From Megalobrama amblycephala (Eukaryota > Chordata > Actinopteri > Cypriniformes > Xenocyprididae), in contig NC_063045.1 of the NCBI RefSeq assembly GCF_018812025.1, positions 18,711,046 through 18,775,045 on the forward strand: a stretch of DNA of 64,000 bases, given 5' to 3'. Below the pieces are notes generated by a model. The model was given only the letters and a program-made list of their open reading frames with translations, did not search any database and was not told the DNA's origin. The position numbers were made by a program, and so were the translations under genes. How positions within the stretch are numbered: the first letter of the stretch is position 1; every line of letters begins with the position of its first letter. This document shows positions 22,349-35,095 of this stretch, piece by piece.

Positions 22349-23882
22349 CAGGGAGTGCAGAATTATTAGGCAAGTTGATTTTCTGATCATATTTTTTTCC
22401 CAAGCACATTTTACCAATTCCAATCCACATCAATCTTAATAACTACTATTAATATTGTTTTTAATCATTTATAAGTGATATATAATTGTTCATGAAGGCT
22501 GGAAATGAAAAATGCCTTATATTCAGGTGTGCAGAATTATTAGGCAAGTTTTCTTTTACAGGCAAAATGAGCCAAAAAAGAGATTTAACTCAGACTGAAA
22601 AGTCAAAAATTATTAAATACTCATGAGAAGGACGCAATACTAATGCAATACTAGAAATTGCAAAGTTAAAGCATGACTAAGGGACAGCAAAATGCTCATT
22701 GGGTCAGCGGGGTCAGACAAAAACAGGTGGAAAAGAAAAGACACGTTAACTGCAAAATAATTAAGAATTATGTGTGAAACCATCAGGAACCCTTTAGTCT
22801 CCAGCGCCACCATTTTCCAGAACTGCAACCTACCTGGAGTCTCCAGAAGTGCAAGGTGTTAGGATCTCAGAGACTTAGGTTAGCTAAAGAATCCTAAAAA
22901 ATGACCCGCACTTGATAAGAATCACAAGCTGAAGTGTTATAAAATACATGAAGACTGGGTTTTTATAGGCCTTATAAACCGACAGCTTGAGAGTGACTCC
23001 TGAAGGACCAGCACCACATCCTCTTGTACCACTGTTTGAAGAATTTATCTTCCAGAATCTGGCAGTAAGTTTTGGAAGATCATTTTTAGTCCATCTCTGC
23101 AAGACAGACATTTCAGGATAAGAGATGGACTAAAAGTGAACTCAAACACCTTACTGCCAGATTCTGGATAAATTCTTCAAACAGTGGTACAAGAGGATGT
23201 GGTGCTGGTCCATCAGGAGTCATTCTCAAGCTGTCTGTCTATAAGCCCTATTAAAACCCAGTCTTCATGTATTTTATAACACTTCAGCTTGTGATTCTTA
23301 TTAAGTGCAGGTCATTTTTTAGGATTCTTTAGCTAACCTAAGTCTCTGAGATCCTAACACCTTGCACTTCTGGAGACTCCAGGTAGGTTGCAGCTCTGGA
23401 AAATGGTGGCGCTGGAGACTAAAGGGTTCCTGATGGTTTCACACTTAATTCTTCACCTTAATTCTTAATTATTTTGCAGTTAACATGTGTCTTTTCTTTT
23501 CCACCTGTTTTTGTCTGACCCCGCTGACCCAATGAGCATTTTGCTGTCCCTTGGTCATGCTTTAACTTTGCAATTTCTAGTATTGCATTAGTATTGCATC
23601 CTTCTCATGAGTATTTAATAATTTTTGACTTTTCAGTCTGAGTTAAATCTCTTTTTTGGCTCATTTTGCCTGTAAAAGAAAACTTGCCTAATAATTCTGC
23701 ACACCTGAATATAAGGCATTTTTCATTTCCAGCCTTCATGAACAATTATATATCACTTATAAATGATTAAAAACAATATTAATAGTAGTTATTAAGATTG
23801 ATGTGGATTGGAATGGGTAAAATGTGCTTGGGAAAAAAATATGATCAGAAAATCAACTTGCCTAATAATTCTGCACTCCCTG
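22349..23882. mobile_element. 1.5-kb palindrome made of two head-to-head Tc1-like halves
   Basis: The ends are CAGGGAGTGCAGAATTATTA and its complement, flanked by TA (22347-22348, 23883-23884). Nearly the whole element is an inverted repeat: arms 22349-23098 and 23121-23882 around a 22-nt loop, with few mismatches and small indels (for example extra bases near 23450). Each arm contains a Tc1-like 5' coding start (MSQKRDLTQTEKSKIIKYS then a stop) on opposite strands. A transcript would fold into a very long hairpin. Confidence 0.9.
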
Positions 23883-24660
23883 TATATATATTTATAAGCA
23901 GTATTCCATGTTAAAATAGAGACAAGGCATTTAAAATCCAATTTTTTGAAGGTAGATAAGTGCCATCTGGTGGGACTAAAAAAAAAGAAAAACTTATGTA
24001 ATGCCATCGTGTAAACACTATATTCCTATATAGTTCTATATAAAGTGGCTTATAAATTCTCTAGTGGTTTTTAGACATCAGTTTTTATTTTTATTCTGGG
24101 TCTGATCTGATTTCAAACTCTTATTTGAGTCTCTTATTTTACCATATTGTTACAGCCACACCAGTTCATTTGTGTGTATAATAGTGTGTTGTGTGTGTGT
24201 CTCTGCATGTGTGTAAGTGATTGTGTCTTTGAGTGGGTGTGTCTGTTTTGTACTCTTGTGTAACCTTTTCCTTGTAGTTAATTTTTTTTAACCACCTAGT
24301 GGCTGAATTATTGATTTTATTTCACATTTCATTTGGGGGGTTATGTGTCTATTTTGCACTCTTGACATTTTAGAGTGTCACCCCTTCATTGCTTGCACTT
24401 TTTTCTGAACAGTGGCTGAACGGTTTGTACCACCAAAAGATTCTCGTATTTTTTCGTATTTCCCATTCAATTCCTATGTCGGTCATTTCTGAACGTGAAG
24501 GAACTATTTTTTCGACCCTTTTAACATATCCGAATCATGTCCATGATAGCTAATGCGACAAAAGTCACCAAGTGTCATCCCATTCTGATGAAGCAAAAAA
24601 AAAATTCTAAACGTAAAAATTCTCTGTCATTTTTTTGACCGAAGACGACCAGAGGGTTAA

Positions 24661-26124
24661 CCCCCAATTTGTGAGGGATTTGAACCTTCTGGTGACCAAC
24701 TCATCAAGGTAAATTGTTCATATTTAAATCAATGTTGCTAAAAAACATGTAATCTTTAGTCAAATCATTTATTAAACAATTTTACTATACTCAGTCTAAA
24801 ATAGCCCGACTTTGTAACGCTTTCTGAGAGGGTAATTTTTTGGGGAAAAAAAAAAAATCCCTTTAATGGCACACTGATAATAGTTTATAAACCGATTTTT
24901 GTGGGATTTGAGCTTACAACCTTCTGGCGACCAACCAAAATCTTGAACCACAAGGCCATACCAACAAGCAAAAAAGTTCATATTTATATCTACATTTCTT
25001 AAAAACGTCATCTTTAGTCAAAACAAGGCCGAAAACTCAGTCCAAACCTGTCCGACTTTGTTTCAGTTTCTGAGTCGATTCCCCCCATACCGAAACTCTT
25101 GATAGCGAAAACCTATGCTACTTTATACCCCTTTTAACATTCCTCCCCCTAAATCATCCGCTAACAGAAACGTCTGCTGTTGGAGGGGGCGTGTAAGGTA
25201 GAGACATCTCACCTCCTGTCTGTCTGCTGCATACAAAGCAGCTCTTTCTATCCCTGCAACAGGGTGCCGGAGCTTGTCCTCCTCTCCCTCTTCCACACAC
25301 TTACGGATCATAAGAGCTGAAAGCGCACTTTTCCCCCGCGTCGCTCCAACAAGCCGACTCAGCGCCTTTCTCGCTCGTCCCCCACCCCCCGCCAACTCTT
25401 GCAGAGAGCAGAACCAATTTGCCATGAAAAATGTGCAGAGTCTAAAATCTTAATGGTGCAATTAGTCTCGTTTTGAGTAGATTTACGACAGCACTTGACT
25501 CGGCCGCCTCAATTACATCTTTGCTAAAATTCAAGGATAATACGGTACATTTCAAAGGCCCATAGAAGGGGTCATGCATCACCTCTAAAAAGATCCCTCT
25601 CAGGAGACTCGCTCATTTGTTCCTTTTTCCTCGCACTCTTTTTCCTTCTCGCTTCAGTTCATACTCTGTTAATCACAACTGTACTTGGGTTTCCTTCCTA
25701 CATATTGATGGACGTAAGTCTGTTCACAGATGTTTAATGCAGGGTCTTAAACTTTTTTCATGCCAAGGACCAACAGCCTAACTTTAGCTTATTACCTTAA
25801 CTAAAATGACTTGCATTTATGTTTAAAATACTTTTATTACAAAAACATGGTTCAGATCAATATATATTTGAGCATGAACATTCTGCTAAACATCTACTTT
25901 TGTGTTCCACAGAAGAAACTCAATCATAACATTTTTGGGTGAACTATCCTTTTAACCCCATTTTTTGTAGGATTTGATCCTACAACCTTCTGGTGACCAA
26001 CTCATCAAGCTAAAATAATCATATTTATATCTATGGCATTAAAAAATGTAATCTGTGGTCAGAACATTTATTATACAGTTTTACTATACTCAGTTCAAAG
26101 TCGCCTGACAGTTTTTGATGATTT
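24661..26124. other. intron between exons 16 and 17: minor repeats and a unique interval
   Basis: A diverged internal repeat (ggatttgaaccttctggtgaccaactcatcaa) occurs at about 24675, 24900 and 25970. 25440-25700 is non-repetitive with ATTA-type motifs. 25873-25956 is a fragment of the GGTTAGTTCACCC family (acattctgctaaacatctac; gggtgaactatcctttTAA). No gene evidence. Confidence 0.5.
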
Positions 26125-26262
26125 GACGTATTACTGATTAGAAAGTTCAAAAGAACAGCATTTATTTGAAATCTTTAGTAACATTATTAATGTCTTCATT
26201 GATATTTTCGATCAATTTAATGAATCCTTGCTGAATAAAATTATTAACAGCCTGCAAAATAA
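26125..26262. repeat. fragment of the AAAGTTTGG fold-back family
   Basis: It contains gaaagttcaaaagaacagca and aatccttgctgaataaaa, hallmark internal blocks of the 28-29 kb element. It ends about 27 bp from exon 16. Confidence 0.65.
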
Positions 26263-26288
26263 GTGAAGTTAAGGCATATTCTGAATAC

Positions 26289-26396
26289 CTCTGGCATAGA
26301 TGGGAGAGCGTGGCTGAAGGCCTGCTTTGCCACTGGTTGCTCGTCGGCGCCCTCTACAGACCAAGAGGACTGCTGCCCACTACTTCTGTCCTCTGT
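26289..26396 (-). CDS. patj: patj window exon 16: start of the PDZ5-PDZ6 linker
   Basis: 108 nt, phase 0 to 0, local residues 737-772. It reads TEDRSSGQQSSWSVEGADEQ followed by PVAKQAFSHALPSMPE. Two AG acceptors stand 4 bp apart (ACAGACAG); only the upstream one keeps the frame open, so it was chosen. Donor GAG/GTATTC is weak. Linker sequences here are poorly conserved, so support rests on splice sites, open frame and phase. Confidence 0.75.
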
Positions 26397-26776
26397 CTGT
26401 ATAGTTCATAGAAACAAAAAAAATACAAAATATCAATACAAAATAAACTTAGTGACTAAACGGACATATCATATGTAGTCTTTTGTAAATAGTAGGAGCT
26501 AACTATTTAACTACAAGCCAAACAAGCATTTATTATGCTTATGTTAATGTAATCCAATTCACATTCATCTGATTTACATGGCAGGCTGCATCAGGAAAAA
26601 AAAATTAAGAGGATAATTGTGAGATAAAGTTTAAATTAAGAAATAAAATCATATTGTGGTGGAAACAGACATTGTAATGATCCTCAAGTAAAAAAAAAAC
26701 TTAAAATATCCACCAATCTTAAATATTTAACCAAATAAACACTGATTGCTAATAGTATGGGGCCATAATTACATAC
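26397..26776. other. intron between exons 15 and 16, nothing recognised
   Basis: AT-rich, about 380 bp, no element or gene seen. Confidence 0.55.
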
Positions 26777-26983
26777 CAGCGGTTTCCTAATTCCAAGGTA
26801 GACTATCCCTGGTGGAGCAGATTTGAGAACCTCTACGGCCTGGGCCAGAGAGCATGTGTCTAGATGGGTGTCATTGACGAAAACCAGCTGGTCACCCGGA
26901 AGGAGCCCACCGTGAGTGTCCGCTACCCCTCCAGGCACCACAGAACGGATGACGATCACAGAGCGTGCAACATCCAGAGGGTC
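26777..26983 (-). CDS. patj: patj window exon 15: main part of PDZ5
   Basis: 207 nt, phase 0 to 0, local residues 668-736. [20 protein letters not shown], then [14 protein letters not shown] and [20 protein letters not shown] complete PDZ5, ending RKPL. Very close to human PATJ ([20 protein letters not shown]). Acceptor CTGCAG/GACCCT, donor CTG/GTATGT. Confidence 0.95.
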
Positions 26984-27242
26984 CTGCAGAGGGCAATGCA
27001 GACCATAGCAAACACACAAACAGAAAAACACAGGGGGAAAAAACATGAGCAGAGTGGAAAAATGGTGACCGTGATTTAACCTATAAGTCGCAGTCATGTC
27101 AAAAAGCACATTATGACGACTGCCTTTTGAAGTTTATTTGTTTAAATCTTAACACAAACATTTAATTAAAACTGAACCGATGTAAGCAGAGAATGGAAAA
27201 TTGCAAACAAGCAGCTTTCATTTCTGTGGTCATTCCTGTTAT

Positions 27243-27988
27243 GCAGTACCTAATTTGAAATATATTTATTTATTTATTAGACCACCTCTCATAATAAAAG
27301 GAAAACAAATATTTTAGGAATCTGTCAAAAACTTGTTTAAAACTAAAAATGTTATTGTCATTTATTAGGCAAATAAGCTGAAACAACTAAATAGTGTTTA
27401 TTCACACATAATAGCAAAAAAAAAAAAAAAAAAAAAAAAGTAATATATTTTATTTTTATTTTGTATGGCCTCTTTTGGCCTTGATAACAGCTTGCATTTT
27501 TGCTGGCATTGTTTTTATGTACTTTTCCACAGTCTCTTCACAGTCATTTATTAAGGCAAATAACAAACTCAAACAACTAAATAGTCTTTATTCACACATA
27601 ACCAAAAAAATTATATATTTCATTATAATTTTGTATGGCCTCCTTTGGCCTTGATAACAGCTTGCATTCTTGCTGGCATTGTACATTTTAAGTACTTTTC
27701 CACAGTCTTTGCCGTTAATGACTTCCAAATAGTTTCTAGTTGTTCCCAAAGACTTGCTTTTGATTAAACTTTTGTGCGATCTATTTTGAATTCATTAAAT
27801 CACAACAATAATTCTATTTTAGCATTAGAAACACAATTGTGTCTAAAGAGATTACACATACTGGTGTGGATTAACCATTACAGAAACATAAAAAAAATTA
27901 TTTTGGTAATCACCAATACTGTTAGTTTAGGGCAGCTGTGACACAAACCTTACATTGGGTGGTGGTCTAATAAATTTGTTTAGCACTG
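27243..27988 (-). mobile_element. Tc1-like deletion derivative with duplicated 3' end
   Basis: Inner parts of the terminal repeats match (TTATTAGACCACC inverted at about 27272-27284 and 27957-27972). The minus strand keeps only the transposase C-terminus, resembling MPARMQAVIKAKGGHTK. The 3' segment occurs twice in tandem with a period of about 187 bp (tttattaggcaaataag.. at 27360, tttattaaggcaaataac.. at 27547). An A-run at 27417-27439 separates them. Confidence 0.8.
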
Positions 27989-27990
27989 TA

Positions 27991-28287
<297 letters not shown>

Positions 28288-29211
28288 CCAAAAGTTTGGA
28301 ACCACTAAGATTTTTAATGTTTTTAAAAGAAGTTTCGTCTGCTCAGCAAGGCTACATTTATTTAATTAAAAATACAGTAAAAAACAGTAATATTGTGAAA
28401 TATTATTACAATTTAAAATAACTGTGTACTATTTAAATATATTTGACAAAGTAATTTATTCCTGTGATGCAAAGCTGAATTTTCAGCATCGTTACTCCAG
28501 TCTTCAGTGTCACATGATCCTTCAGAAATCATTCTAATATGCTGATTTGCTGCTCAATAAACATTTATGATTATTTTCAATGTTGAAAACAGTTTTTTTT
28601 TTTTTTTTTCAGGATTCCTTGATGAATAGAAAGTTCAAAAGAACAGCATTTATCTGAAATACAAAGCTTCTGTAGCGTTATACACTACCGTTCAAAAGTT
28701 TGGGGTCAGTAAGAATTTTTATTTTTTTGAAAAGAAATTAAAGAAATGAATACTTTTATTCAGCAAGGATGCATTAAATCAATCAAAAGTGGCAGTAAAG
28801 ACATTTATAATGTTACAAAAGATTAGATTTCAGATAAACACTGTTCTTTTGAACTTTCTATTCATCAAATAATCCTGAAAAAAAATATTGTACACAAATA
28901 TTTTGTACAATTGTACACATTAAATGTTTCTTGAGCAGCAGATCATCATATTAGAATGATTTCTGAAGGATCATGTGACACTGAAGACTGGAGTAATGAT
29001 GCTGAAAATTCAGCTTTGCATCACAGGAATAAATTACTTTGTGAAATATATTCAAATAGAAAACAGTTATTTTAAATTGTAATAATATTTCACAATATTA
29101 CTGTTTTTTACTGTATTTTTAATTAAATAAATGTAGCCTTGGTGAGCAGACGAAACTTCTTTTAAAAACATTAAAAATCTTAGTGGTTCCAAACTTTTGG
29201 ACTGTACTGTA
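28288..29211. mobile_element. fold-back repeat of the AAAGTTTGG family, complete palindrome
   Basis: The left end ccaaaagtttggaaccacta and right end tagtggttccaaacttttgg are inverted, and homology continues for most of the length (acagtaatattgtgaaatat and its complement; cagtcttcagtgtcacatga and its complement). A nested end, tacactaccgttcaaaagtt, occurs at about 28681. Non-coding. Confidence 0.85.
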
Positions 29212-32200
29212 TATATAGTGACATGAAAACCTACTTCATAACAGAAATGACTCGGCGACCCACGCATTAAAACCTACTTCCAAAAGAGCGTGACGAACTT
29301 ACTGAAAGGCCAAATGAGGCCAACTTCCCACTCCAACAACCCAAGCGCCACAGTATCAATCACATCTCTGGGGAGCTCTACCATAAAACTGCAATTCAAC
29401 CGATTTGATGTCTCCAACAATATATTTCATGACCCATATGGGTGGCTTTTATGTGGCGTATGACAATATAAAAGTGATTAACAAGTAGTTATTTGAGAGT
29501 AAAAACTGAAGCGGGAGCAGAGTCATTAGTAATCTCATCTATCTGCCCATGAACATTTACGACCGACCATGTCAAAAGACCAGCCGAATACAAAGTCCTT
29601 GCAGATTTCTAACATGAATCTCTTCTGTAGTTGACATCTGTATCTTTGGACAGGGCCACAAAAGACAGGTTCAGATCACAAAGACCAGAACAAGGAGATA
29701 ACACTTTTTTGACATGGATTTTTAACAATGAACTTGAGTGGAGGCCCTGAGTGAAACTGTGGACAGCGGACCAGGAAACTTCACCAAGCCCAACCATAAA
29801 AAGTTGGTCAGCAAGCCCAGCAATTACTGCCCCCTGATTACCCAGTGAGCCACTGCTGCACGGTAAGCAGATGAGAAAAGAAAAGCAATTTCAGAGTGAG
29901 AGGAACTGAGGCCTGCTAGAAGGGAAAGAATGAGGGGGGGGGGAAAGGCAGGAAAAAGTTGGAGAGAGGATTTGAAGTTCCACTCCAGCTGGCGCTTTAG
30001 GAGGACACAGGCTGCATTGTCCGGCTGCCGGGTTCCAGCCAAGCATGCTTTGCTTTCCAAGCCCTGCTCTCATCCCACATGCCCAGTGATGTCAGTAGAG
30101 CAGCTTTTATATGGGGGGGAAAAAGACGAGGGGGAACGGACCAGCACAAGGGGCTCCTAATACGACAATACGTCACCTGTTACGGAATAAAGACGGTGAT
30201 CGTTATGGATGTTCGTTTCCATCCGAGTGTCCACATGATTTAGATGGTGTACAGTACATGGCTCACTGAGAGAGTAGCGGTCTTCCATGTTACAGGTGTG
30301 AGGAACATCGCAGGATCCAAAGAAAACAACAATCCCAGAAGTTCCTGGCTGGTGTTGCACATTACAAAATTTCCACACAACCATTGGCAGCTAAAAATAG
30401 CCAGTCAAAATTGGATTCAATCAGTTTAGGGCAACGCTAACAAATCCGTCATGATGTTTTCCTGCGGTCTACATAACCTTAATAATGGTCGAAACTCTCC
30501 GCGAGCAAACAGATGGGCATAAGCATCGGCGCCCGGAATGGATCTCCCATATTTCTTGCTGGCTTAGGTTCACTACTGTCTCCTCCAAGCGTTCCCTTGG
30601 CTGGCCCTGCTTGTCAAACGGGTTGAAATTCTTCAGCACGGTGTCAGGCGGACAGTAAATCTGCTGTTTTGCAGGAATCAACGGCAGGCCAAGTCATCTG
30701 TTTTGCTCCTGCGCTCTGCCTCACCTTCAATCTTGCTGAACAGAATACCAGGAACTCCAGGATGTCTGTCTCTTGCTTTTTCTCTTTTAATCCTTCTTTG
30801 GTTGTTCTGACCGTAGTTGCCTTGAGAGGAAAACAAAGGATGCCACTTCCATGGACAAGCAAATTGCACAATTAAATTTCTCAAAACTATCCCACTATAA
30901 TAGTCTTCTTTACCTCGCTTCATGTCGCTTTTCTTCAAAAAGAATTTGGAAAGCTAGAAACTAACTTTGGTTAGGTATGAGGCCATTTTAAATGACTCGC
31001 ATCAATATTTTCCAATGCATTTTTTTCTATGAAGCGAAGAGTTAAGCTACAGCGTTACCTCAGGCGGCATATCACACAAAGGTCAAGCACTGTAACTTGA
31101 GGCTCCAAGTTCAGACAATTTTAACTTTTTTCTATTCGAAATATACCATAACAGAGGAAAAAACGCATGGCAGAGCGTTACCCACGTAATTATTCACTTA
31201 CCGTTTTCTCGCTACTAACTATGACGTTAATATTGCGAGGTGCATTGAAGCCTTGATGCAAGTCACGTGAAACATTCGGCACAAGGAGGAGAAACAATGC
31301 AGCATCCTTTGTTTATTTTAAAGCTTACAGCTGTGGGCAGCTGTTTGACATAGAAACAGGTGGCATAGACAGTGCAGAATTGACAATGGCAGTAAATCCA
31401 AACAAATCTCCCTTGGATCTGCTACAAATTGGATCCTAATATCGGAAGACAGCATTGAGAAACTACAACATCATGTTACAATCAATTGTTCATGGCTGAA
31501 ATGTGTAATGTATATCCTTCTTTAACGTATTAACATTCAGGATGGAGATCTGCAGTCGATTTGGTAGCTTATTTTCCTGCGACGGTAATAAAATAGCCCA
31601 TGGTCAGTTTCTGCAGCTTCAGGCCACAGAATAAATAAACAATAAATAAATAATAACAAACCGGGATGATGTATGACTCTCCTTTAAAACATTCACTGGA
31701 TGAGACTAAATGCTGTATTGAAGTGCAGGTTAGGTTCTTTGAACCATCGAAATGATTCAAAAAAATTCATTCTTTCAGATCTCTTCTCCTTGGACAGCAA
31801 GAATTATTGGAGCCATACAGTCACAACCAACTAACAAATAAATTTGTTTTGCACACCGAGAGTTTACAGCCTACTTGCAAAATGGCATTTGTAGACCTTT
31901 TGAGAACATGCTGCAGTTCAAATTCTCCATGTTCTTCATGCTACAATTTCACACTACAAGTATATTATTTTTGTGAACGGAGACATTTTTCTGTTTTGAA
32001 GCTGGTGTAGGGCCGACATCCTACCCAAACAGAGGGTTATGTTAAGCTACATTCCCTTTGAACAGCTTACATCTACCCTGAACCCTTTGCAGGAGAGCTG
32101 CTCAATCAAACTTCAGTCCAGCACCATGACTTCATACGCAAAATTCAATAGTTAGTGAGAACTTGTAGTAACGACTTTTAAATGAGTATAATCCCACTTA

Positions 32201-34314
32201 AAACAAAATCGTCACAGCTCGACTCTTCAGATCATTTGACCTTCAAGACTCTTCAGATCAAGATGACTTTCATTAATCTCCATTACCAGGATGGCTAGGA
32301 GGACCAAGGGGGTGCTTCTCATGTTGCCATGTAGAGCTTCTTACTTCTTGTCAGAGCAAAAAACCAAGCCTCGACTCCAAATGCTTTCGCCGTCGCCACT
32401 TCAAGTCACTCACGCAGTCAGGGGTGTCATTTAGGGAAGAAAAACTCCCTGGTTTCCAGCTGTCAGTGCGACCGTAGGCTCCCATCAATCTAGCTGCGGT
32501 TACAAGGTCTCCTTGCGTTGGGGGTAATACTAGCGGTTGAGATGAGAAGAGAAGAAGGGCGGTAGAAAGAGGGGGAGATTGAAAGTTCTCGAAGGCTCCA
32601 AGCATGTCTGCAGGTCTCGACGTGGCCTTATCAACTCAGGCCTCTTACTGGAGAGAGCAGCAAAATCAATTTCCCCCTTGCAGACTGGAGAGACCCTGGC
32701 AAGAAGACCGTAGAAGACCATACCCATCACTGCATTGTGGGAGTTGCCCGCTTTCGTCTTTCTGGCAATTCCTTACAGCTCATACATTTATGGACATTTT
32801 AACACTTCTTTCACAACTCTGCAAGTGCCTACACCCCCTCCTCCTCTGAATCAATTCCCACCCATCATGCATCAGGCCCTGGGGTTGAAAAGCGTTCGTT
32901 TTGGTGCAGATAAGCAAACATACGGGGCTAGGTGGAGGGGGGCTCAGCTGGTGCAGAGCAAGAAGACGGTGAGTTCGACCGAGGGGAAGCTGCACAGGTC
33001 AATATGGCTTCCAATAAACCCCAGGGTGCACCAGCAACTCCTCCAGAAGATCTGCAAAGTAAGCTTTAGCACTTCAGCCTCTTCATGACAATGATCTATG
33101 ATCCAAGTTGCAGGACTGTGAATTTCTTCTCCTCTCGCTTTGGTGGGGATGAGATCATCTCAGATTCAGACTATCAATGCGGTATTGATGCAATTCGTTT
33201 GTACTTGTTCATGCTGCAAAAACAAACAAACAAACAAACAAAAAAAAACTGGCGTAGCTTCATACAATCTCGTAACAGCAATAAAAAAGCAAAACAAAAG
33301 GACTTTGAGTCAGCAAAACATTTTTTTTTTTTCTAGCTCACAGCTTATGGACTCTGTCCCTAGTTCCCTCATTCCTCCTCCATCTTCATTCCTTCATTTA
33401 CCAAAGAGATGAAGAGAAAAGAAGAATTTAAGGGATCACTGCTCAGGTTACCACCATTAAGCAGCAATGTAATTCTGTCCATGTCGCCATGGTCCCCATC
33501 ACTCAAGACAGCCTCTGACGAGGAAGAAGCACACCTTACCGTTAAAACACGATCCCAGTCCACTTTCACCATGATGCGGCAGCCATTTATTACAGTCTTG
33601 ATGAAGTTGCGAAAGAATGAGCATTCTCCTGCCAATACCGTTTCCCTGCATGAAATCAATTGGAACCCACGGCTGGATAATATAAAACACGAGGCGTCCC
33701 ACAGGAGCGGTGGAGAGCAGGTCTGCGGGAGAGGTTCTGCATTCTAAGTGGCCTCATTACATGATCACTTCTGATTCAGGATCAACGTGCAGTTATGTAC
33801 TAACCCTGATTAGAGGGCTAATGAAGGAAGGAGGAAAGCAGCTTTTCGTACTAAGTGAGCAGAGCAAAGGGTTTGACGGTTGGCACAGGGCCAGATAAAC
33901 AGCGGCGGCCATAGTCGGAAAGGTTTCACTGCTTTCTTTTGTTCAGTGTCCAAAGACTTGTGACATCAACACACGTTTCCTGTGATCACACTTCTGTAAA
34001 GTCAAGGGGGATTAATTGAGTCTGGTCTCCTTTTTCCTCTGCTTAAAAGGAAAGCTGATAGAAAATTATGAATGGCACAATTTACAGAAAACATGGATCA
34101 ATGGTATCGTTTTTGAACAAAATGTAACCTTTTATGGTCTGATACTTGTTATTTTGTCTATTTATTACTATTTATTTTTTGCAAGGCAGCAGTATTCATT
34201 AAACATTATGGTCAGGGTGTGTTCTAAACCGTAGACATTTAAAACTTCTGCCATCAATTTATTCTAATTAACATAAGGTTTCCAAGCAATCTTCAGTTAT
34301 TTTGGAGAATTTTC
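29212..34314. other. 5.1 kb of apparently unique intron sequence
   Basis: Part of the largest intron (exon 14 to 15). Apart from short G, A and CAAA runs (29935, 33229, 33320) no transposon ends, tandem arrays or coding exons were found. Open frames in it have no recognisable domain and no splice-phase support. Long unique sequence in such a repeat-rich gene makes it a place to look for regulatory elements (inference). Confidence 0.45.
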
Positions 34315-35095
34315 AGCCTTAAAGGGTTAGTTCACCCCAAAATGGAAATTGTCATTAATTATTCACCCTCATGTCGTTCTAAACCTGTAAGACTTTCGTT
34401 CAGCTTCGTAACACAAATGAAGATCTTTTTTAAGGAAATCTGACAGATTTCTGTCCCTCTTTTGACTGCCTTTGCAACTACCACTTTGATGCTTCAAAAA
34501 GTTCATACATAGATTGGAAAACTAATCCATATGAATCGAGCGGTTTAGTACAAATTTTCTGAAGAGACTTGATCACTTTTTGTGATGAACAGATTGAATT
34601 TAGGCTTTTACTCACATGTAAACATTAATCAGCCAACATAAGCAGAAGCTCAACCGAACGCACAAACGCACAAAACGCAAAACTCTTCCAGAAACTCAAA
34701 CTTGCTGCATAGCCAATGAGGTTCATTCTCCTGTGTTACGCAACACATTTGAGCTTGCAGAAGAGGTTTGTTCTTGTGCGTCATTCAGGTTTGGTTTCAG
34801 CATCTGCTTATGTTTGCTGATCAATGTGTACATATGAGTGTAAGCGATCAAGTCTATTCAGAAAATTTGGACTAAACCACTCAATTCATATGGATTAGTT
34901 TTACGATCTCTTTATGAACTTTTTGATGCATCAAAGTGGTAGTTGCAAAGGCAGTCAATGGAGGGACAGACATCTCTCAGATTTCATCAAAAATATCTTC
35001 ACTTGTGTTACGAAGATGAATGAAAATCTTACGGGTTTAGAACGACACAAGGGTGAGTAATTAATGACAGATTTTTCATTTTTGGGTGATCTAAG
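34315..35095. mobile_element. GGTTAGTTCACCC palindromic element
   Basis: It starts TTAAAGGGTTAGTTCACCCC. The other end (..TTTTTGGGTGATCTAAGC) is its inverted counterpart. The arms contain tcattcaccctcatgtcgttctaaacctgtaagac and the complement near 35015-35060. The interior is also inverted (agttcatacatagattgg; caaagtggtagttgcaaaggcag). No coding capacity. Confidence 0.85.

Larger units (their letters stand above)
20505..24660. mobile_element. nested repeat mosaic bounded by TTAACC(C)TCTGGT ends
   Basis: The left border TTAACCTCTGGTTCGT and right border ACGACCAGAGGGTTAA are inverted; both are followed inward by gtgaccgaag/gaccgaag-like text. Inside are a complete-length Tc1 element (20614-22196) and a Tc1-derived palindrome (22349-23882), each flanked by TA. 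The host element is thus split in three: 20505-20611, 22199-22346 and 23885-24660. The assignment of the middle and right pieces to one host is inferred. Confidence 0.55.

Noticed and set aside
25123..25425. 100-codon minus-strand frame beside exon 16
   Set aside because: No homology recognised and no fit with patj phases; treated as chance.
29800..33750. Many 60-117-codon frames on both strands as unannotated exons
   Set aside because: None has a PDZ or other domain, or joins the patj phase; they overlap each other on both strands.
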